DNA of 64,000 nucleotides from Desulfovibrio sp. (GTDB taxonomy: Bacteria > Desulfobacterota > Desulfovibrionia > Desulfovibrionales > Desulfovibrionaceae), in contig JACQYS010000019.1 of assembly GCA_016208105.1 (NCBI GenBank), forward strand, positions 326,494 to 390,493. Direction: 5' to 3'. Made by a program: the position numbers and the translations under genes. Below are positions 51,960 through 62,294 of this stretch, piece after piece (positions within the stretch are counted from its first letter, which is position 1; every line of letters starts with the position of its first letter). The notes below the pieces were generated by a model. It saw only the letters and a program-made list of their open reading frames with translations. It was not told where the DNA came from and made no database searches.

Positions 51960-53209
51960 AACGTAAATGTGGCTAGCCCATCATCAGGAGCTTGCATCGT
52001 TTTTTTTGAGAACCGCCCGAATAAGGCAATGCGGTGGACGTGGGCTATCCCTGATTTAAGCCCGTTCGGTACCATGAATCATGGAGCGACCGGGACGTCT
52101 GGGAAAGGCCTGCTGGGGAGCCGATCCTGCCAGGTGTCTACGATTTCTACCTGGCTGAAGGTGACGAGGTGCATGAGGTCGCCGTTGACCCGGTGCACGC
52201 CGGGATCATAAAACCTGGACACAACCACTTCCAGTGTCATGGTGAACTTGTGCTTCATCTGGAAATCGCACTGGATTTTCAGCATCGTGGGGTCGAAGAG
52301 GCATTGATCGGCGGTCCTGATGCGCGCTCAATCCAATATGGGGAGACACTGGCAGGAAGATCGCCTTTCACTCACACTACTGCGTACTGTCGAGTGATTG
52401 AAGCTTTGTCCAAGTGTCGAAAATCGGCACGGGCGAAGAGGCTTCGCGGAATTGCCCAGGAGCTTGAGCGTATGGGATCGGGCGCGCTGGCGGGCGACAT
52501 CGGTTTCCTGCCCACCATGAGCTATTGCGGGCGCATACGCGGCGACTTTCTTATTATGACCGTGCTCTTGTGCGAGAACAGGTTCGGGCGTGGCATGATA
52601 TGCCCGGGTGGTATCGGTTTCGACATGGACGACGGGTGGGTGGAGAAGCTGCTCCGCCAGCTTGATACGACGGAGAAAGACGCCAATGTTGCCATCGAGC
52701 TTCTTTGGGACACTCCCTCGCATGGCTCGATTCGAGAATATCAGCCACCTACACAAGCAAGTGACCCTTGATCTTAGAATGGTCGGCACGGCCGCGTGCT
52801 ACCGGGGTGGAAGTCGACACGCGCAACGACCAACCATCGGGGGTGTTCCGTTTCACCCATGCACCAGTATCTATTTACGATACGCGGGACGTTTTTGGTC
52901 GCGCGTACGTCCGATGGCTGGGGATTCAACACTGTATTCCATTCGTCCGGGAACAACTGCACATCATTCCCTTGGAGGATATACAAAATAAGGCCGGATC
53001 CCTATTGCCAAACCGTAGTGCAGTGTCTCTGGATGAAGATTGGCGGGGTGAAGTGTGCCATGTCGCTATCACTGACGATGAGGGGAGATTCATGCGCTAC
53101 ATCGTTCCACTACTGGTCAGGACTGGCGTATGCTTACGGAGCCAGCAGATTTCTGATTCCCGCTGTGCAAAAGGGCTTCAACCTGTTGTATTTCGGGTAT
53201 GATCTCTGA
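51960..53209 (+). pseudogene. Decayed 49 kDa-like large subunit of a Hyf/Ehr-type complex
   Basis: Fragments in all three frames add up to a HycE/HyfG-like large subunit. In order: VDVGYP then a TGA where Trp is expected then FKPVRYHESWSDRDVWERPAG; EVHEVAVDPVHAGIIKPGH and HGELVLHLEIALDFQHRGVE; GDIGFLPTMSYCGRIRGDF and NRFGRGMICPGG; after a frameshift RFENISHLHKQVTLDLRMVG; again shifted, DVFGRAYVRWLGIQ and LDEDWRGEVCHVAITDDEGR; and the C-terminal GFNLLYFGYDL. Nickel-binding CxxC pairs are not seen at the expected places (AYCRV near the N-terminal site; nothing at the end), so the parent was probably an Ehr-type subunit without NiFe site. Start unclear; 51960 is approximate. Confidence 0.8.
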
Positions 53210-53269
53210 CATAATTTAGGAATGAATATTGTTGAACGTCATAGTATCCAGGCTGAAGCAGGGCCACCG

Positions 53270-53560
53270 GACGATTGTGTACCCCTCTGAGCCTTCCCCG
53301 AATTGCCGGACAGGTTTCGGAGGTACCCGTCGATCGACCCCAAGAAATGTCTCACGTGGTTCCATCTCTGTAGCGACATCTACCCGGTAAAGGCCATAAC
53401 TGTAGCGGCCACGGTCAATATCGACATGGGGAAGTATCTCTTCTGCACCGATCCTCCACTGTTTGTCCGCAGCAAGCCATAACGTTCATGGATGAGTACC
53501 GCTTGGCCGCCCGTACTCGGCAGGTATGATTCTCCTGCCAGAAAACCAGAGGCACTCCCT
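53270..53560 (+). pseudogene. Decayed HyfH/HycF-like ferredoxin subunit
   Basis: Between the large and small subunit remnants one reads LPDRFRRYPSIDPKKCLTWF, HLCSDIYPVKAITVAA, VNIDMGKYLFCTD and, after a frame change, CPQQAITFMDEYRLAARTRQ. This is the usual two-cluster ferredoxin subunit that follows the large subunit in hyf/hyc operons. Several cluster Cys are lost (the first motif keeps two of four, with YP for CP). It has no intact start; boundaries are approximate. Confidence 0.75.
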
Positions 53561-53574
53561 GATGCACGGCTCGA

Positions 53575-53990
53575 TGACAAACCGTTGAGCACGTTCGGTC
53601 GGTGCCTGAAACTTCGCCAGGTCAACGCAACGGGCTGCAACGTGTGTGAAGCTGATACGATCGTTCTGGGCATGGTCGGCTGGGAGCTTGGCTGTTACGG
53701 CATACATTTTGTTGCCTCGCCTAGGCACGCCGAGGGGGTGTTGATAACCGGCCCCATGAGCAGGCACACTTTGGACTCGAGAAGACCTTCCGGGCCGTTC
53801 CTGAGCCTAAGATCCTCATTGCAGGTGGGCTGCGCCATTGCCGGGGCCCGTATGCCGACCACACAGAAGTGGAGAGTGGTGCCAACAATACCGTTCCGGT
53901 GAATCATTATGTCCCGGGATGCCCTCCTCATCCGCTAACAGAACTAGACGGGTTGCTTCGGCTGTTAAACCGAATTTGTTTTTTACAAGC
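53575..53990 (+). pseudogene. Decayed HyfI/NuoB-like 20 kDa small subunit
   Basis: The frame starting before 53600 reads LKLRQVNATGCNVCEAD (the CxxC cluster motif, normally CNGCE), then YGIHFVASPRHAEGVLITGP; after a frameshift near 53800 it continues EPKILIAGGLRHCRGPYADH and NNTVPVNHYVPGCPPHPL, the conserved PGCPP end. These are the cluster N2-type ligands of the NuoB/HyfI family. At least one frameshift breaks the gene, and the C-terminus runs into IS sequence at 54015. Gene order large-ferredoxin-small equals hyfG-H-I. Confidence 0.8.
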
Positions 53991-54014
53991 CAACTGCAAA
54001 TATTCAGGAAGGGC

Positions 54015-54922
54015 TATCAGGCCCCCTGTTTGGTGAGCGGTTGGCCTGACTGAGTTTTCGTAGTTTCTTACCAGAAGGAGCATGGCCATGAAACGACGCA
54101 TGCGGAGCACGGGGCAGAAGGCTCTCATCGTCCTCGAACGCCTTCGAGGATGATCAGCTATGAGTTTCGCAACGAGCACGGCATTCCCACAACGCACTAT
54201 TCTCTTTGGCGGGAGCGCGTTCTCGGTAGCGCGCACTGAGTCTTCAAGGCGACACCTGGGCAAATGCCCCACCTGCTTGATTCCCATAATGCCAAGCACA
54301 AAAGCTTGGCTGGCGAACCTACCTCGGAATAATATACGGACTGTCGGCCTAAAGAACCGCGGCCAATACTCCAAGGTGCCGCACGAAATTCTACACAGGT
54401 AGAAGGTATTCGCGGACTCAGGCCAATCATCATTTCTGGGACTTCCGACAAATCTGGACGCAACTGCGCTTCGTTGATGAGTGGAAAGTAGGCAAGAACC
54501 GGGTGAACCGGCTGATGAAGAAGCACTGCCTCAAAGTGCGAGGTAGTCTACTACTCAAGGCTAAGTAAAAACCAACCGGCAAAAAACCGAGCCCCCCAAG
54601 CCAAACCAATGGGACATCTATGTGATCAAGGCCATGATCAGAGCCTTAGCTGAGTATACGTGATAATCGTGTTGGGCTGGCCCACCAAGAATGTCGTGGA
54701 ACACTACGCCGGAGTACATCCCTGGGCTTGGCACGGGCTGACAGCTTTAAACAAGGTTGTAAAACTGCAAGCCTCTGAAGGAGCGTTAAAGGCCACCTAC
54801 ATGCCCGACAATGGCTTTCAGCCGATCTCGATGAGCTTCATGTAGGCCAGCCAGCTCATGGGAATCAACCACGCCTTCACTAGTTAGTCCCCCCCAATGG
54901 GCAACGCGGATACTGAGCGGTG
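54015..54922 (+). mobile_element. IS3-family element, decayed copy A (3' end cut by copy B)
   Basis: The left end resembles the others (GCCCCCTGTTTGGTGAGCGG). orfA begins MKRRMRSTGQKALIVLERLR and is broken by a TGA and shifts; orfB remnants include FVDEWKVGKNRVNRLMKKHC, WDIYVIKAMIRALAEYT, then in another frame VIIVLGWPTKNVVEHYAG and PDNGFQPISMSFM, ending at PPNGNADTE. That point is exactly where copy B begins, so B inserted into, or recombined with, A. Many stops make it inactive. It is the most diverged copy. Confidence 0.8.
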
Positions 54923-56035
54923 TAACTTGCCCCTGGTTTGGTGATCGGTTGCGCTAATTGTATTATCGTGTCTGATTCCCAGGAGGAGAACAGTCATGAA
55001 CCGCGTAAGCGGAACGCTGAGCAGAAGGCGTTGGTCATCCTCGCAGGCCTTCGAGGACGACCACTCGGCGAGTTGTGCAATGAACATGGTATTCCTCAAG
55101 CTAAGTATTATCAATGGCGAGACCGCTTCCTGGGAAACGTCCACCGTGTGTTCGAGACGGCCACTGTGGACAAGCGTACCCAGCTGTTTGAGTTAGCAAA
55201 CGCCAAGTTCAAGGGACTGGTCGGCGAATTGACCCTGTAGTAAATAAACGGACGGCTGGTCGTGATGAAGCGAGGGCCTGACGCCAAGACGGCCACTCGC
55301 AATGCGGAGTTGTTTGTACGCATTCGTACCCTCAAGGCCGATCATACTTACTAGGCCTACAGCCGAATCTGGTCCCATCTGTGCTACATTGATGAATGGA
55401 GCGTAGGCAAAAACCGGGTCCATCGTTTGATGTAGGAGCACTGTCTCACGGTGCGAAGCAGTTTGCTGCTCAAGGCCAGCGCAAGCCTACCGGACGCAAG
55501 CCAAGCCCGACCAAGCCAAATCACTGGGGGGCATCGACATGACTAAGGTAATGATTGAAGGCTTTGGATGGCTGTATTTGTGGTGATCGTGCTGGACATG
55601 CACACCAAAAGGATCGTGGGCCACTATGCCGGGTTCCAGGCCCGGGTATGGCATTGGCTGGTTGCTCTGAATAAGGCCGTGAACAGGCAGTTTCCCGAAG
55701 GCACACGTGGCGCTAGCCTTAATCTGATGTAAGAGAATGGCTGTCAGCCGACCAAGGCCATGGGAGAAAATCAAAGCTTAGCCAGTTACACCAACCCCAA
55801 GGGCAACTAGGATACAGAACACTTCATGCGCACACTCAAGGAAGAGCGGGTCCGGATCAATGAGTTTACAAGTCTCAGCAGCTTCCTGGAAGCCCAGGAT
55901 GGCTTGATCGATGGCTACAATGCTTACTACCTGCACTCGGCGCTCGGCTACAGGTCGCAAGATGCCTTCGAGGCGGAAAAACTAGGCCGCGAGACACTTC
56001 TGACTGAAGCTTGTTAAATCGTGGCAGAACATAAA
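54923..56035 (+). mobile_element. IS3-family element, nearly full-length but defective copy B
   Basis: Left end GCCCCTGGTTTGGTGATCGG. orfA starts RKRNAEQKALVILAGLRGRP, followed by LGELCNEHGIPQAKYYQWRD and ends early at a TAG. orfB has MKRGPDAKTATRNAEL, in-frame TAG codons, GGIDMTKVMIEGFGWLYLW then a stop with the continuation one frame over (VVIVLDMHTKRIVGHYAG), and the C-terminal FMRTLKEERVRINEFTSLSS and YYLHSALGYRSQDAFEAEKL. The DDE residues are at D of GGIDM, D of the SDN-like SLNLM.ENG region (lost here) and E of TLKEE. Right end near AGCTTGTTAAATCG. No intact transposase. Confidence 0.85.
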
Positions 56036-56956
56036 ATGCTTAACAATGCGGACCGAATTTGATATTTTTTTTATTACCGAAACGTAAGAAATTGACCCGC
56101 TTCTCCAAGACGCAATCCGGTACAAAGCCGTGTAGGCTGTTGTCGAGGGCAAGATGACCCCCCCCGAAGAGAGACTTTTTTTTGTTGCTACATTTACACC
56201 AGCGTGCTTGTGGGGCAAGGCATGCCTTTTAGGAGCCGTTTTTTGAAGGGGGGGGAATCCTGAACAGTTGCGACTACCAGACATGCTCTGCCCGACACAT
56301 ATTAGTAAGACTTCTCATTGAACTGCAGTTCGCATCCGGTTGTCGCGCTGGGCTGTGGGCCGCCTACTTTAGCGATGGGGACTGACCCTAGAAGCCAACG
56401 ATATGCGCCTGGGACGGACTTCGGACCAGCTCAAATACTGGTTTGAACACAAATATACCGCCATCTGCGGCTGGCCAAGGCCGCTAGGGCCATAATTTGG
56501 CGGGGCTACGAAACTGGTTACGCCCGGAATACTAGGCAAAGAGTGTCTGAGACGAATAGAGCGTAGCACCTGTCGACAAATGCAGCCTAAAGCGCATTCG
56601 TTGCAACGCGATCATGGCACTCGCCACGAGGGTACCTCAGCTTTATGGTCTTCAAGGAGCGTTCAACATGTAGTTACCCTAGCATTTATGGGTCACATTC
56701 AGACTGTTTCTGCCTCCAACCTAATAGCCTTGAGTTGGACTCCGATCGGACTTGCGAATCAAGACATCAAGCTGAACATCTTTCGGGATGGGAAAGTCCA
56801 GGACAAGCCAGTACTGATGAGCAAGATGAGAGGCTTCCTGCGCAGTAGGCGGTGTCGGCCACAAAAGGTGAAAAAGTATCTCGAGAGAATCATGCGTCGT
56901 CTCTGCCAAGGATGCGTAATTGAGGTTATTGTGTTCTAATATTTAGTGGATTAGGT
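56036..56956. other. Accessory intergenic region with decayed sequence
   Basis: About 920 bases with several homopolymer runs (T8, C7, G9) and no recognisable gene. A frame at 56580-56939 (119 codons) lacks family features and a convincing start. It may contain the promoter of the glycosyltransferase operon. Confidence 0.35.
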
Positions 56957-58423
56957 ATGTTTAAGAGCGAAAAATTTAAATTTCTTGTCGATCGGACAGT
57001 CCTCAGATTTCAATTGGATTGGCGCTATTCTTGGAGCAGTCGTCCAGCTCGGAGCATTTTATGGTCAGTGCTTTTTTGCACATTGCTACTAACAGGCTTG
57101 GTTCCCTGGTCATTCACCTACTGGGTTGATATCCCTCAATGGACCAACCCCTGGCGTGCTTCGGATTTTGTGGCGATGTTCGCCCCAGGTGCGGATTACT
57201 GGCCCATATACCAAGCTTCGGCAACTCTTGCGGCCGGGCAGTCCCTGTACAGTCCAACTCCAGATATTCCTGACGACAAAAAAGATCCGGGGGCCAAGCC
57301 GGAAACAGGGTTCAGTCAATATTCCTACCCCCCTCCTTTGGCTTACATACTACTGCCCCTGTCGCGTCTACCGTTTCCACAAAGCTATAATTGTATTGTC
57401 ACATTAAACGTAATCATGACCGTACTGGGCATATGGTTTGCTGCGAGATGCCTGCCGTGGGCTTGGCCAGCCTTTTTTGCGGGACTAGTACTTTACGGGC
57501 AATCCAGCTTTATGCACTTTGAAATTGAAAGGGGACAGACAAACGGATTAACACTATTATGTATTTCTTTGATGGCTTACATATATTTTCGAAAGAAGAA
57601 TTCGTGGCTAGCTGGGACGCTATTAGCCCTTGCCACTCTAATTAAAATGACCCCGCTGTTGTTGTTTTTCTGTTTTATTGTTCGCAGAGATACAGTGGCC
57701 ATTCTGTCTGGTATTGGCACATCCTTGGTTGTAATATTTATTACTGGAGTCTGGAACTGGGCATACTGGATTTCCGATGTTGCTCCATACTGGTCCAGGG
57801 TTTCGGTGGGCTGGGGAATGGATCATAGCCTTAATTACCTGTTAACATGGTTTTTTCTTGATTCGAACGACCTCAAGTTGGTCGCATTCGCATCCATGGC
57901 AACCTTAACTATTTTGTTTGCTATTTTTGTCATGTTAAACAAGCAGCGAGACAATTACTTTTTCCTCGAGCTGTCAATTTTAAGCATCATTATGAACTTG
58001 AGTTTGCCATGGTCTGCGAATTATAAACTATTGATGCTTGCTTTTCCTCTGTTGTCAATCTTCTGCATACCGTATTTTAAATTTCTACTCAGCAACCATA
58101 CTATTGCCTCTATCCCTTTTCTTACATCTCTATGGCTTATTGTCCCTGTCACATCTCTGCAAGTGATTCATTTTTTTACGGCGATTCTACCTGCAATATT
58201 TAGAGGGAAGCGCTTTACAAGGCTAGAGTTTTACAACATAATATCTCAGCGAGTGCTCGAAAACAACTCAATTGACTCGCTATTCGCCGATCGGCGTTGT
58301 GCGGTAGGGTTGGTTTTGCTGTTAATTGCTCTCATTGCTCTTTATGCAAAAACTACGTTTATATCGCGCGACCGTAGCCTGTCACTCAGTCAAAGGAGCC
58401 GTCGGGTGATGGCTCAAGGATGA
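56957..58423 (+). CDS. Membrane glycosyltransferase, family 87-like (DUF2029)
   Basis: A 488-residue polytopic protein with about 10-11 membrane helices. The first periplasmic loop has the acidic DFVAMFAPGADYWPIYQA segment (D-x-x-x-Y pattern of GT87, polyprenyl-phosphate-mannose-dependent enzymes), followed by YSYPPPLAYILLPLSRLP, another GT87 hallmark. GT87 members add mannose or arabinose from lipid carriers on the outer face of the membrane. Base composition is clearly more AT-rich than the chromosome around it, supporting transfer. It starts with GGATTAGG upstream and ends 4 bases before the next gene. The acceptor is unknown. Confidence 0.75.
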   Translation: MFKSEKFKFLVDRTVLRFQLDWRYSWSSRPARSILWSVLFCTLLLTGLVPWSFTYWVDIPQWTNPWRASDFVAMFAPGADYWPIYQASATLAAGQSLYSPTPDIPDDKKDPGAKPETGFSQYSYPPPLAYILLPLSRLPFPQSYNCIVTLNVIMTVLGIWFAARCLPWAWPAFFAGLVLYGQSSFMHFEIERGQTNGLTLLCISLMAYIYFRKKNSWLAGTLLALATLIKMTPLLLFFCFIVRRDTVAILSGIGTSLVVIFITGVWNWAYWISDVAPYWSRVSVGWGMDHSLNYLLTWFFLDSNDLKLVAFASMATLTILFAIFVMLNKQRDNYFFLELSILSIIMNLSLPWSANYKLLMLAFPLLSIFCIPYFKFLLSNHTIASIPFLTSLWLIVPVTSLQVIHFFTAILPAIFRGKRFTRLEFYNIISQRVLENNSIDSLFADRRCAVGLVLLLIALIALYAKTTFISRDRSLSLSQRSRRVMAQG

Positions 58424-58427
58424 ACCT

Positions 58428-59444
58428 ATGTTTAGATGGCTTTGCATGGGTTCCAGACCCCTTCCTCCGGTTTTTACCCCTGACGAACTTATGTCGGACC
58501 GATTGCGGTCGCGAATCCATGGCCACTTCATGTATTATTTCGACAGTCTGTCAACAGTGGAATGGCTTGTCGTTTATGGCCGCATGAGTGAGGCGGCCCA
58601 GGCATGGACCTCATTATCCGCCCAGGTGGAAGTCTTGTGCGACTTGATCCATCAGGCACTGGATTTGGCCGGAATAAATCGCGAAGACTGTGCTGCGAAG
58701 GCCCTGTTGACTCAACTCGACGGTGGCCCGGCTTTTGCCCCCCTTGACGGCGAGTTCGAACAAACTTCTCTGCCCTCCCCTCCTCCAACCGTCCTGCTGA
58801 AGAATCTTGCCTTGGCTAGAAGCAAGATTGAAATAGTTTTTCTGACCTTCAAACGCCACTTTTATCATTTGATGGGGACAAGTCAGGATGACTATGCGCA
58901 TCGGCGCGGTGCCTGGAAATGCAGGATTTTTCTTCACATTCTGGCGGGCATGTTGATTATCGCCATGGCCATCGTAGGCGGCTCTTATTTTAATACACGT
59001 CTTAAAGCTAATTTCATTATCCGCCCCTTGAATCTACTGGCACCAGGCTCGCCCGACACTGTGCGCGTGGGCGGCCTGAACCCCATGGAAACGGGAGGGG
59101 CTGGGCCGTTTGCCTGGGCCGAAGGGCCACGCCTCTTGATCGCGTTCTCCATCGGCAGCCCCGCCCCGGTTCGCCTGACTTTCCGTTTCGGGAATCCAAT
59201 TGCCCACCAGACGATCATGGTCCGGGCCAACGGAGAAGAGTGTAGGTCATATCGAGATATTCCCGTGACCCCCCACGGAGTGACATCCGTCGAAGGCTCA
59301 CTCGAAATGAACGCAAAAGCGGGCCTCAATACCTTGGAATTCGACTTTGAAAAGTACAACGGCTTCGAGAACTTGTTCGCCCCGGGTGATCCTCGTCCTC
59401 TAGCCGCTCCTTTTTTTGAGCTGACCATCGTCCGCGTGCCATGA
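58428..59444 (+). CDS. Membrane-anchored protein of unknown function in glycosyltransferase operon
   Basis: A 338-residue protein with a cytoplasmic N-terminal helical domain of about 165 residues, one membrane helix near 168-190 (IFLHILAGMLIIAMAIVGGSYF) and a periplasmic beta-rich domain of about 150 residues (RLTFRFGNPIAHQTIMVRANG, AGLNTLEFDFEKYNGFEN). The periplasmic part has the character of a carbohydrate-binding jelly-roll module, seen as an alternation of strands and short loops, but I do not recognise a named family. It lies between two glycosyltransferase genes with 4 and 89 bases of spacing, so it likely acts with them, perhaps as a regulator or acceptor-binding subunit. Confidence 0.7.
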   Translation: MFRWLCMGSRPLPPVFTPDELMSDRLRSRIHGHFMYYFDSLSTVEWLVVYGRMSEAAQAWTSLSAQVEVLCDLIHQALDLAGINREDCAAKALLTQLDGGPAFAPLDGEFEQTSLPSPPPTVLLKNLALARSKIEIVFLTFKRHFYHLMGTSQDDYAHRRGAWKCRIFLHILAGMLIIAMAIVGGSYFNTRLKANFIIRPLNLLAPGSPDTVRVGGLNPMETGGAGPFAWAEGPRLLIAFSIGSPAPVRLTFRFGNPIAHQTIMVRANGEECRSYRDIPVTPHGVTSVEGSLEMNAKAGLNTLEFDFEKYNGFENLFAPGDPRPLAAPFFELTIVRVP

Positions 59445-59533
59445 CTTGGTTGATGGTTATATCAGGTGATCAAACTCCAGACAGCTATGTTTAGTCGAAA
59501 AGTCGGCTAGAACCGTTGAGGAAAATACCCTCC

Positions 59534-61621
59534 ATGCCAATAATGACCCTCTTTGGACGACATTCCTCGGCAGTTGCTGGTCTCGCTCTCGGACTTAGCC
59601 TGATCGCGGCCACCCCGTGCATCACTAACCCTTTCATTAAGACGTTATGGGTGCCGACGCTCTTAGGCCTAGCAATCATCTGGAGTCGCCAGTACGACCA
59701 GAAACAGCCAAGCTGGAATAGAATCCCCGTCGTCGCGGCATGCACCTATCTTTGCCTACAACTCGGCTCGGGCTTGCTTCTAAGTGCGGACTTTTATCTC
59801 CACACCTCCTGGGCTCAGTGTCAGGATACCATGATAAGCGGTAGAGAAATTCTGAAGATTTGGCTGCTCCGGCATGGCCAAAACATATACCCGGAATTGA
59901 GAGACTTTCCTTTTCTGGTCACTTTGTACACCCCGGGGTATTATTTGGTTTGCGCGGCATGGCTCGTGGCGACAGGCAATCCGGCCTTGTCAGCCTCGTC
60001 GGTAAGTTTTCTATCCTTAATCGCACTGTGCATGGCGATGGGCGTATGGTTGCGGCGAGAAACTGACCGACCTTGGCTTGCCCTTGTTACAGTGGGGCTT
60101 TTTCTTGTAAACCCCTATATCATCAATACAGGGTTGCTGGCGCGTCCAGATTTCTCAGCTTGGTCCCTGGCCATACTGGGAACGTATCTATTTCTCGCGC
60201 CGGGCAGGGAAAAACCTAGTCAGTTGCAGATATTGGCTGGCTGTTTAGTTCTATGCTTAGGTCCATTCTTCAAACAGCAGACCCTACCTATCGTCCTTGC
60301 GTGCGCAACCGTTTGCGTATTCAAACCACACCTCTGGAAGCGATGCCTGGGCTTGGCAGGAATGGGACTGGCTCTTGGTTTGGCGTCTCTTGCTGTATTG
60401 CAATTAGGAACCGACGGAAACTTTCTGACCCATTCCTTCCTTTATCCGATCAAGCTGGCCGGCGACGTGTCTATTACCAATTGGTCTAATGCTGCTGAAA
60501 GGATCCTGGAATTCACCAGACAGCAATTCATTCTCCTCGGGCTGTATGGGGCAGCCCTGCTTTACGGATTCGCGCAACGCAGGCTCCACGTCCTTGATTG
60601 GCTCATCCTTATCCATACTCCTTTTCTCCTGAAACTCGTCATGACTTGGGGAGCGGCGTCTAACTATTGGTGGGGTATGCTGGCTCTCCTTTTCCTGCGT
60701 GTAGGCATTTTTATGGGTGAAGTGACCAATAAACTGCCCGTAGGCCCGTCCATTGCTTTGGTGGGCCTTCTTGCTCTGTGTCCGCAATCCCTTGCCCCGT
60801 CCAGTTGGGGGGCTGCGTTTTCTGCCCGCGTGCCTGCTTCAGACGGTCTTCGCTTGGCCGAGGCCATCCAAAGGATTGATCAGGGCGAAGTTTTGATCAA
60901 CGCTGAGGCCAGCCCTCCCCTACTTTCAAAGGACTTCACACAGCGTTTTCAGTTCTTTGATTCAATTGAAACTCAATTTTTCGAAGCCGTTGGCCTCTGG
61001 CGTTTCATAGACTCAAAGATGTATCGCGACATATCCAACAAGCGCTTCGCTGCAGTTGTCCTTGGCAAAACATTCATGAACCATGCCATCCCCTTAAGCA
61101 TACTCAATTACTACCACGTGGATCAAACTATTGGCCCATATACATTATATAAGCCGTTGCCCGGAAGCACCATTCTCTACTCCGTTCCAACTGATCAGAC
61201 GGTATACTCTCCACCCCTCACTCTACGTTTAACAGAAATCGATGGAGTGTATGTTAAACAAAGCTTTAACGCTTTTTCAATATCCAAGACTGAAGAGGCC
61301 AATCTTGGGTATGTTGTATTTACTTTAGATGGATTGGAACCAATGCGTTCTGTGAATGTCTGCTTCTTTCCGAAGGTAGTACACTACGGCCCTGGAAGCA
61401 TGCTATCTTGTGAATGGTCAACAGATGGTGTGAATTTTACTAATTTTTTAGACTACTACGGTACAATTAATGACATGAATAGCTCTTTACCTCATCAGAG
61501 AGTTAAAAAAGCGATACTCCTCGCGAATAAGAAGGTCTTCATACGGTTTATCATATACGGATCTGCGCAGTTGTGGTTCAATAGAGAGATGCCATTTGCA
61601 TTCATTGTCAATTCAGAATAG
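59534..61621 (+). CDS. Large membrane glycosyltransferase-like protein (GT-C fold)
   Basis: A 695-residue protein with roughly 10-12 membrane helices in the first 430 residues and a soluble periplasmic C-terminal part of about 250 residues. The layout, with an acidic first loop (LLSADFYLHTSWAQCQDTM) and PGYYLVCAAWLVATGNP, resembles GT-C enzymes of the PMT/ArnT (GT39/83) type. The final 130 residues are beta-rich and coded in very AT-rich DNA. No frameshift is seen. ATG 59534 is used; a TTG start at 59516 is also possible and has a similar weak ribosome-binding site. It should work with the GT87-like protein on surface glycan or protein glycosylation. Confidence 0.65.
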   Translation: MPIMTLFGRHSSAVAGLALGLSLIAATPCITNPFIKTLWVPTLLGLAIIWSRQYDQKQPSWNRIPVVAACTYLCLQLGSGLLLSADFYLHTSWAQCQDTMISGREILKIWLLRHGQNIYPELRDFPFLVTLYTPGYYLVCAAWLVATGNPALSASSVSFLSLIALCMAMGVWLRRETDRPWLALVTVGLFLVNPYIINTGLLARPDFSAWSLAILGTYLFLAPGREKPSQLQILAGCLVLCLGPFFKQQTLPIVLACATVCVFKPHLWKRCLGLAGMGLALGLASLAVLQLGTDGNFLTHSFLYPIKLAGDVSITNWSNAAERILEFTRQQFILLGLYGAALLYGFAQRRLHVLDWLILIHTPFLLKLVMTWGAASNYWWGMLALLFLRVGIFMGEVTNKLPVGPSIALVGLLALCPQSLAPSSWGAAFSARVPASDGLRLAEAIQRIDQGEVLINAEASPPLLSKDFTQRFQFFDSIETQFFEAVGLWRFIDSKMYRDISNKRFAAVVLGKTFMNHAIPLSILNYYHVDQTIGPYTLYKPLPGSTILYSVPTDQTVYSPPLTLRLTEIDGVYVKQSFNAFSISKTEEANLGYVVFTLDGLEPMRSVNVCFFPKVVHYGPGSMLSCEWSTDGVNFTNFLDYYGTINDMNSSLPHQRVKKAILLANKKVFIRFIIYGSAQLWFNREMPFAFIVNSE

Positions 61622-61689
61622 TAAAATGCGGCTTAGGCATAATGAACCTCTTGAGAAGTGTGAGAAATCTGCTTGGATTCTTTCACGCC

Positions 61690-62294
61690 GACTGAGAGCG
61701 AGGGAAGCTTTCTGCAGAGATTAGGGCCATGTTGGCCTGGAGGCCTTGATCGGCGAATTGACTTTGTCTGAACTGGCGAGCAGTACGACGCTCACCCACA
61801 CCACGTCCTGGAAGCGCCAAGCCAAGGACTGCAGGGTGTCGGCATTCTCCGGGGCCGCTGCCGTGAAGAAGGATGGTGAGGCAGAGCTTCGCGATCTGCA
61901 CGCGCTGATCGGCCAACTGACCGTGGAAAAGGATTATTTGGAGAGAGCCTTCGCTCGACGGTGAGTCAGGAGCGGAGGCCCAGGATGATCGAACTGGTCA
62001 TCCAAAGTTCATTATTTCCCGGCAATGCCGAATACTCGGTTTGCCCCGGTCGACATGGGATCATCGCCCCAAGGGAGAGAGCGTCATGAATCGTGGGCAG
62101 ATGCGGCTCCACTTCAAATCAGTACATCTTTGTGGGGCGTGGTCGAACTCGAGCGTTAGATGGAGCTGACGGTGATGTCCAGAACCCAGGACCAAGACCC
62201 TACATCCTGAGCACAGAATCCACCCGTATCTCTTGCGAGGGATGCGGGTTGATCGACCGAATCACGCGTGGTGTGCGTTCATCACATATGTGCC
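61690..62294 (+). mobile_element. Second IS3-type element, decayed and interrupted by copy C
   Basis: Pieces of orfA (TLSELASSTTLTHTTSWKRQ, AELRDLHALIGQLTVEKDYL) are followed by orfB start (RQCRILGLPRSTWDHRPKGE, MNRGQMRL) and, after an internal deletion, EPRTKTLHPEHRIHPYLLRG then DRPNHAW and ITYVPI. The series matches IS3-family transposases with HAKIGQLTVE and YLLRGL...RPNQVW motifs, different from copies A-D. The element stops where copy C begins, i.e. C inserted into it. Confidence 0.75.

Noticed and set aside
56580-56939. A 119-codon frame in the decayed region
   Set aside because: No family features, atypical composition, no clear start; the next gene begins right after it. Not counted as a gene.
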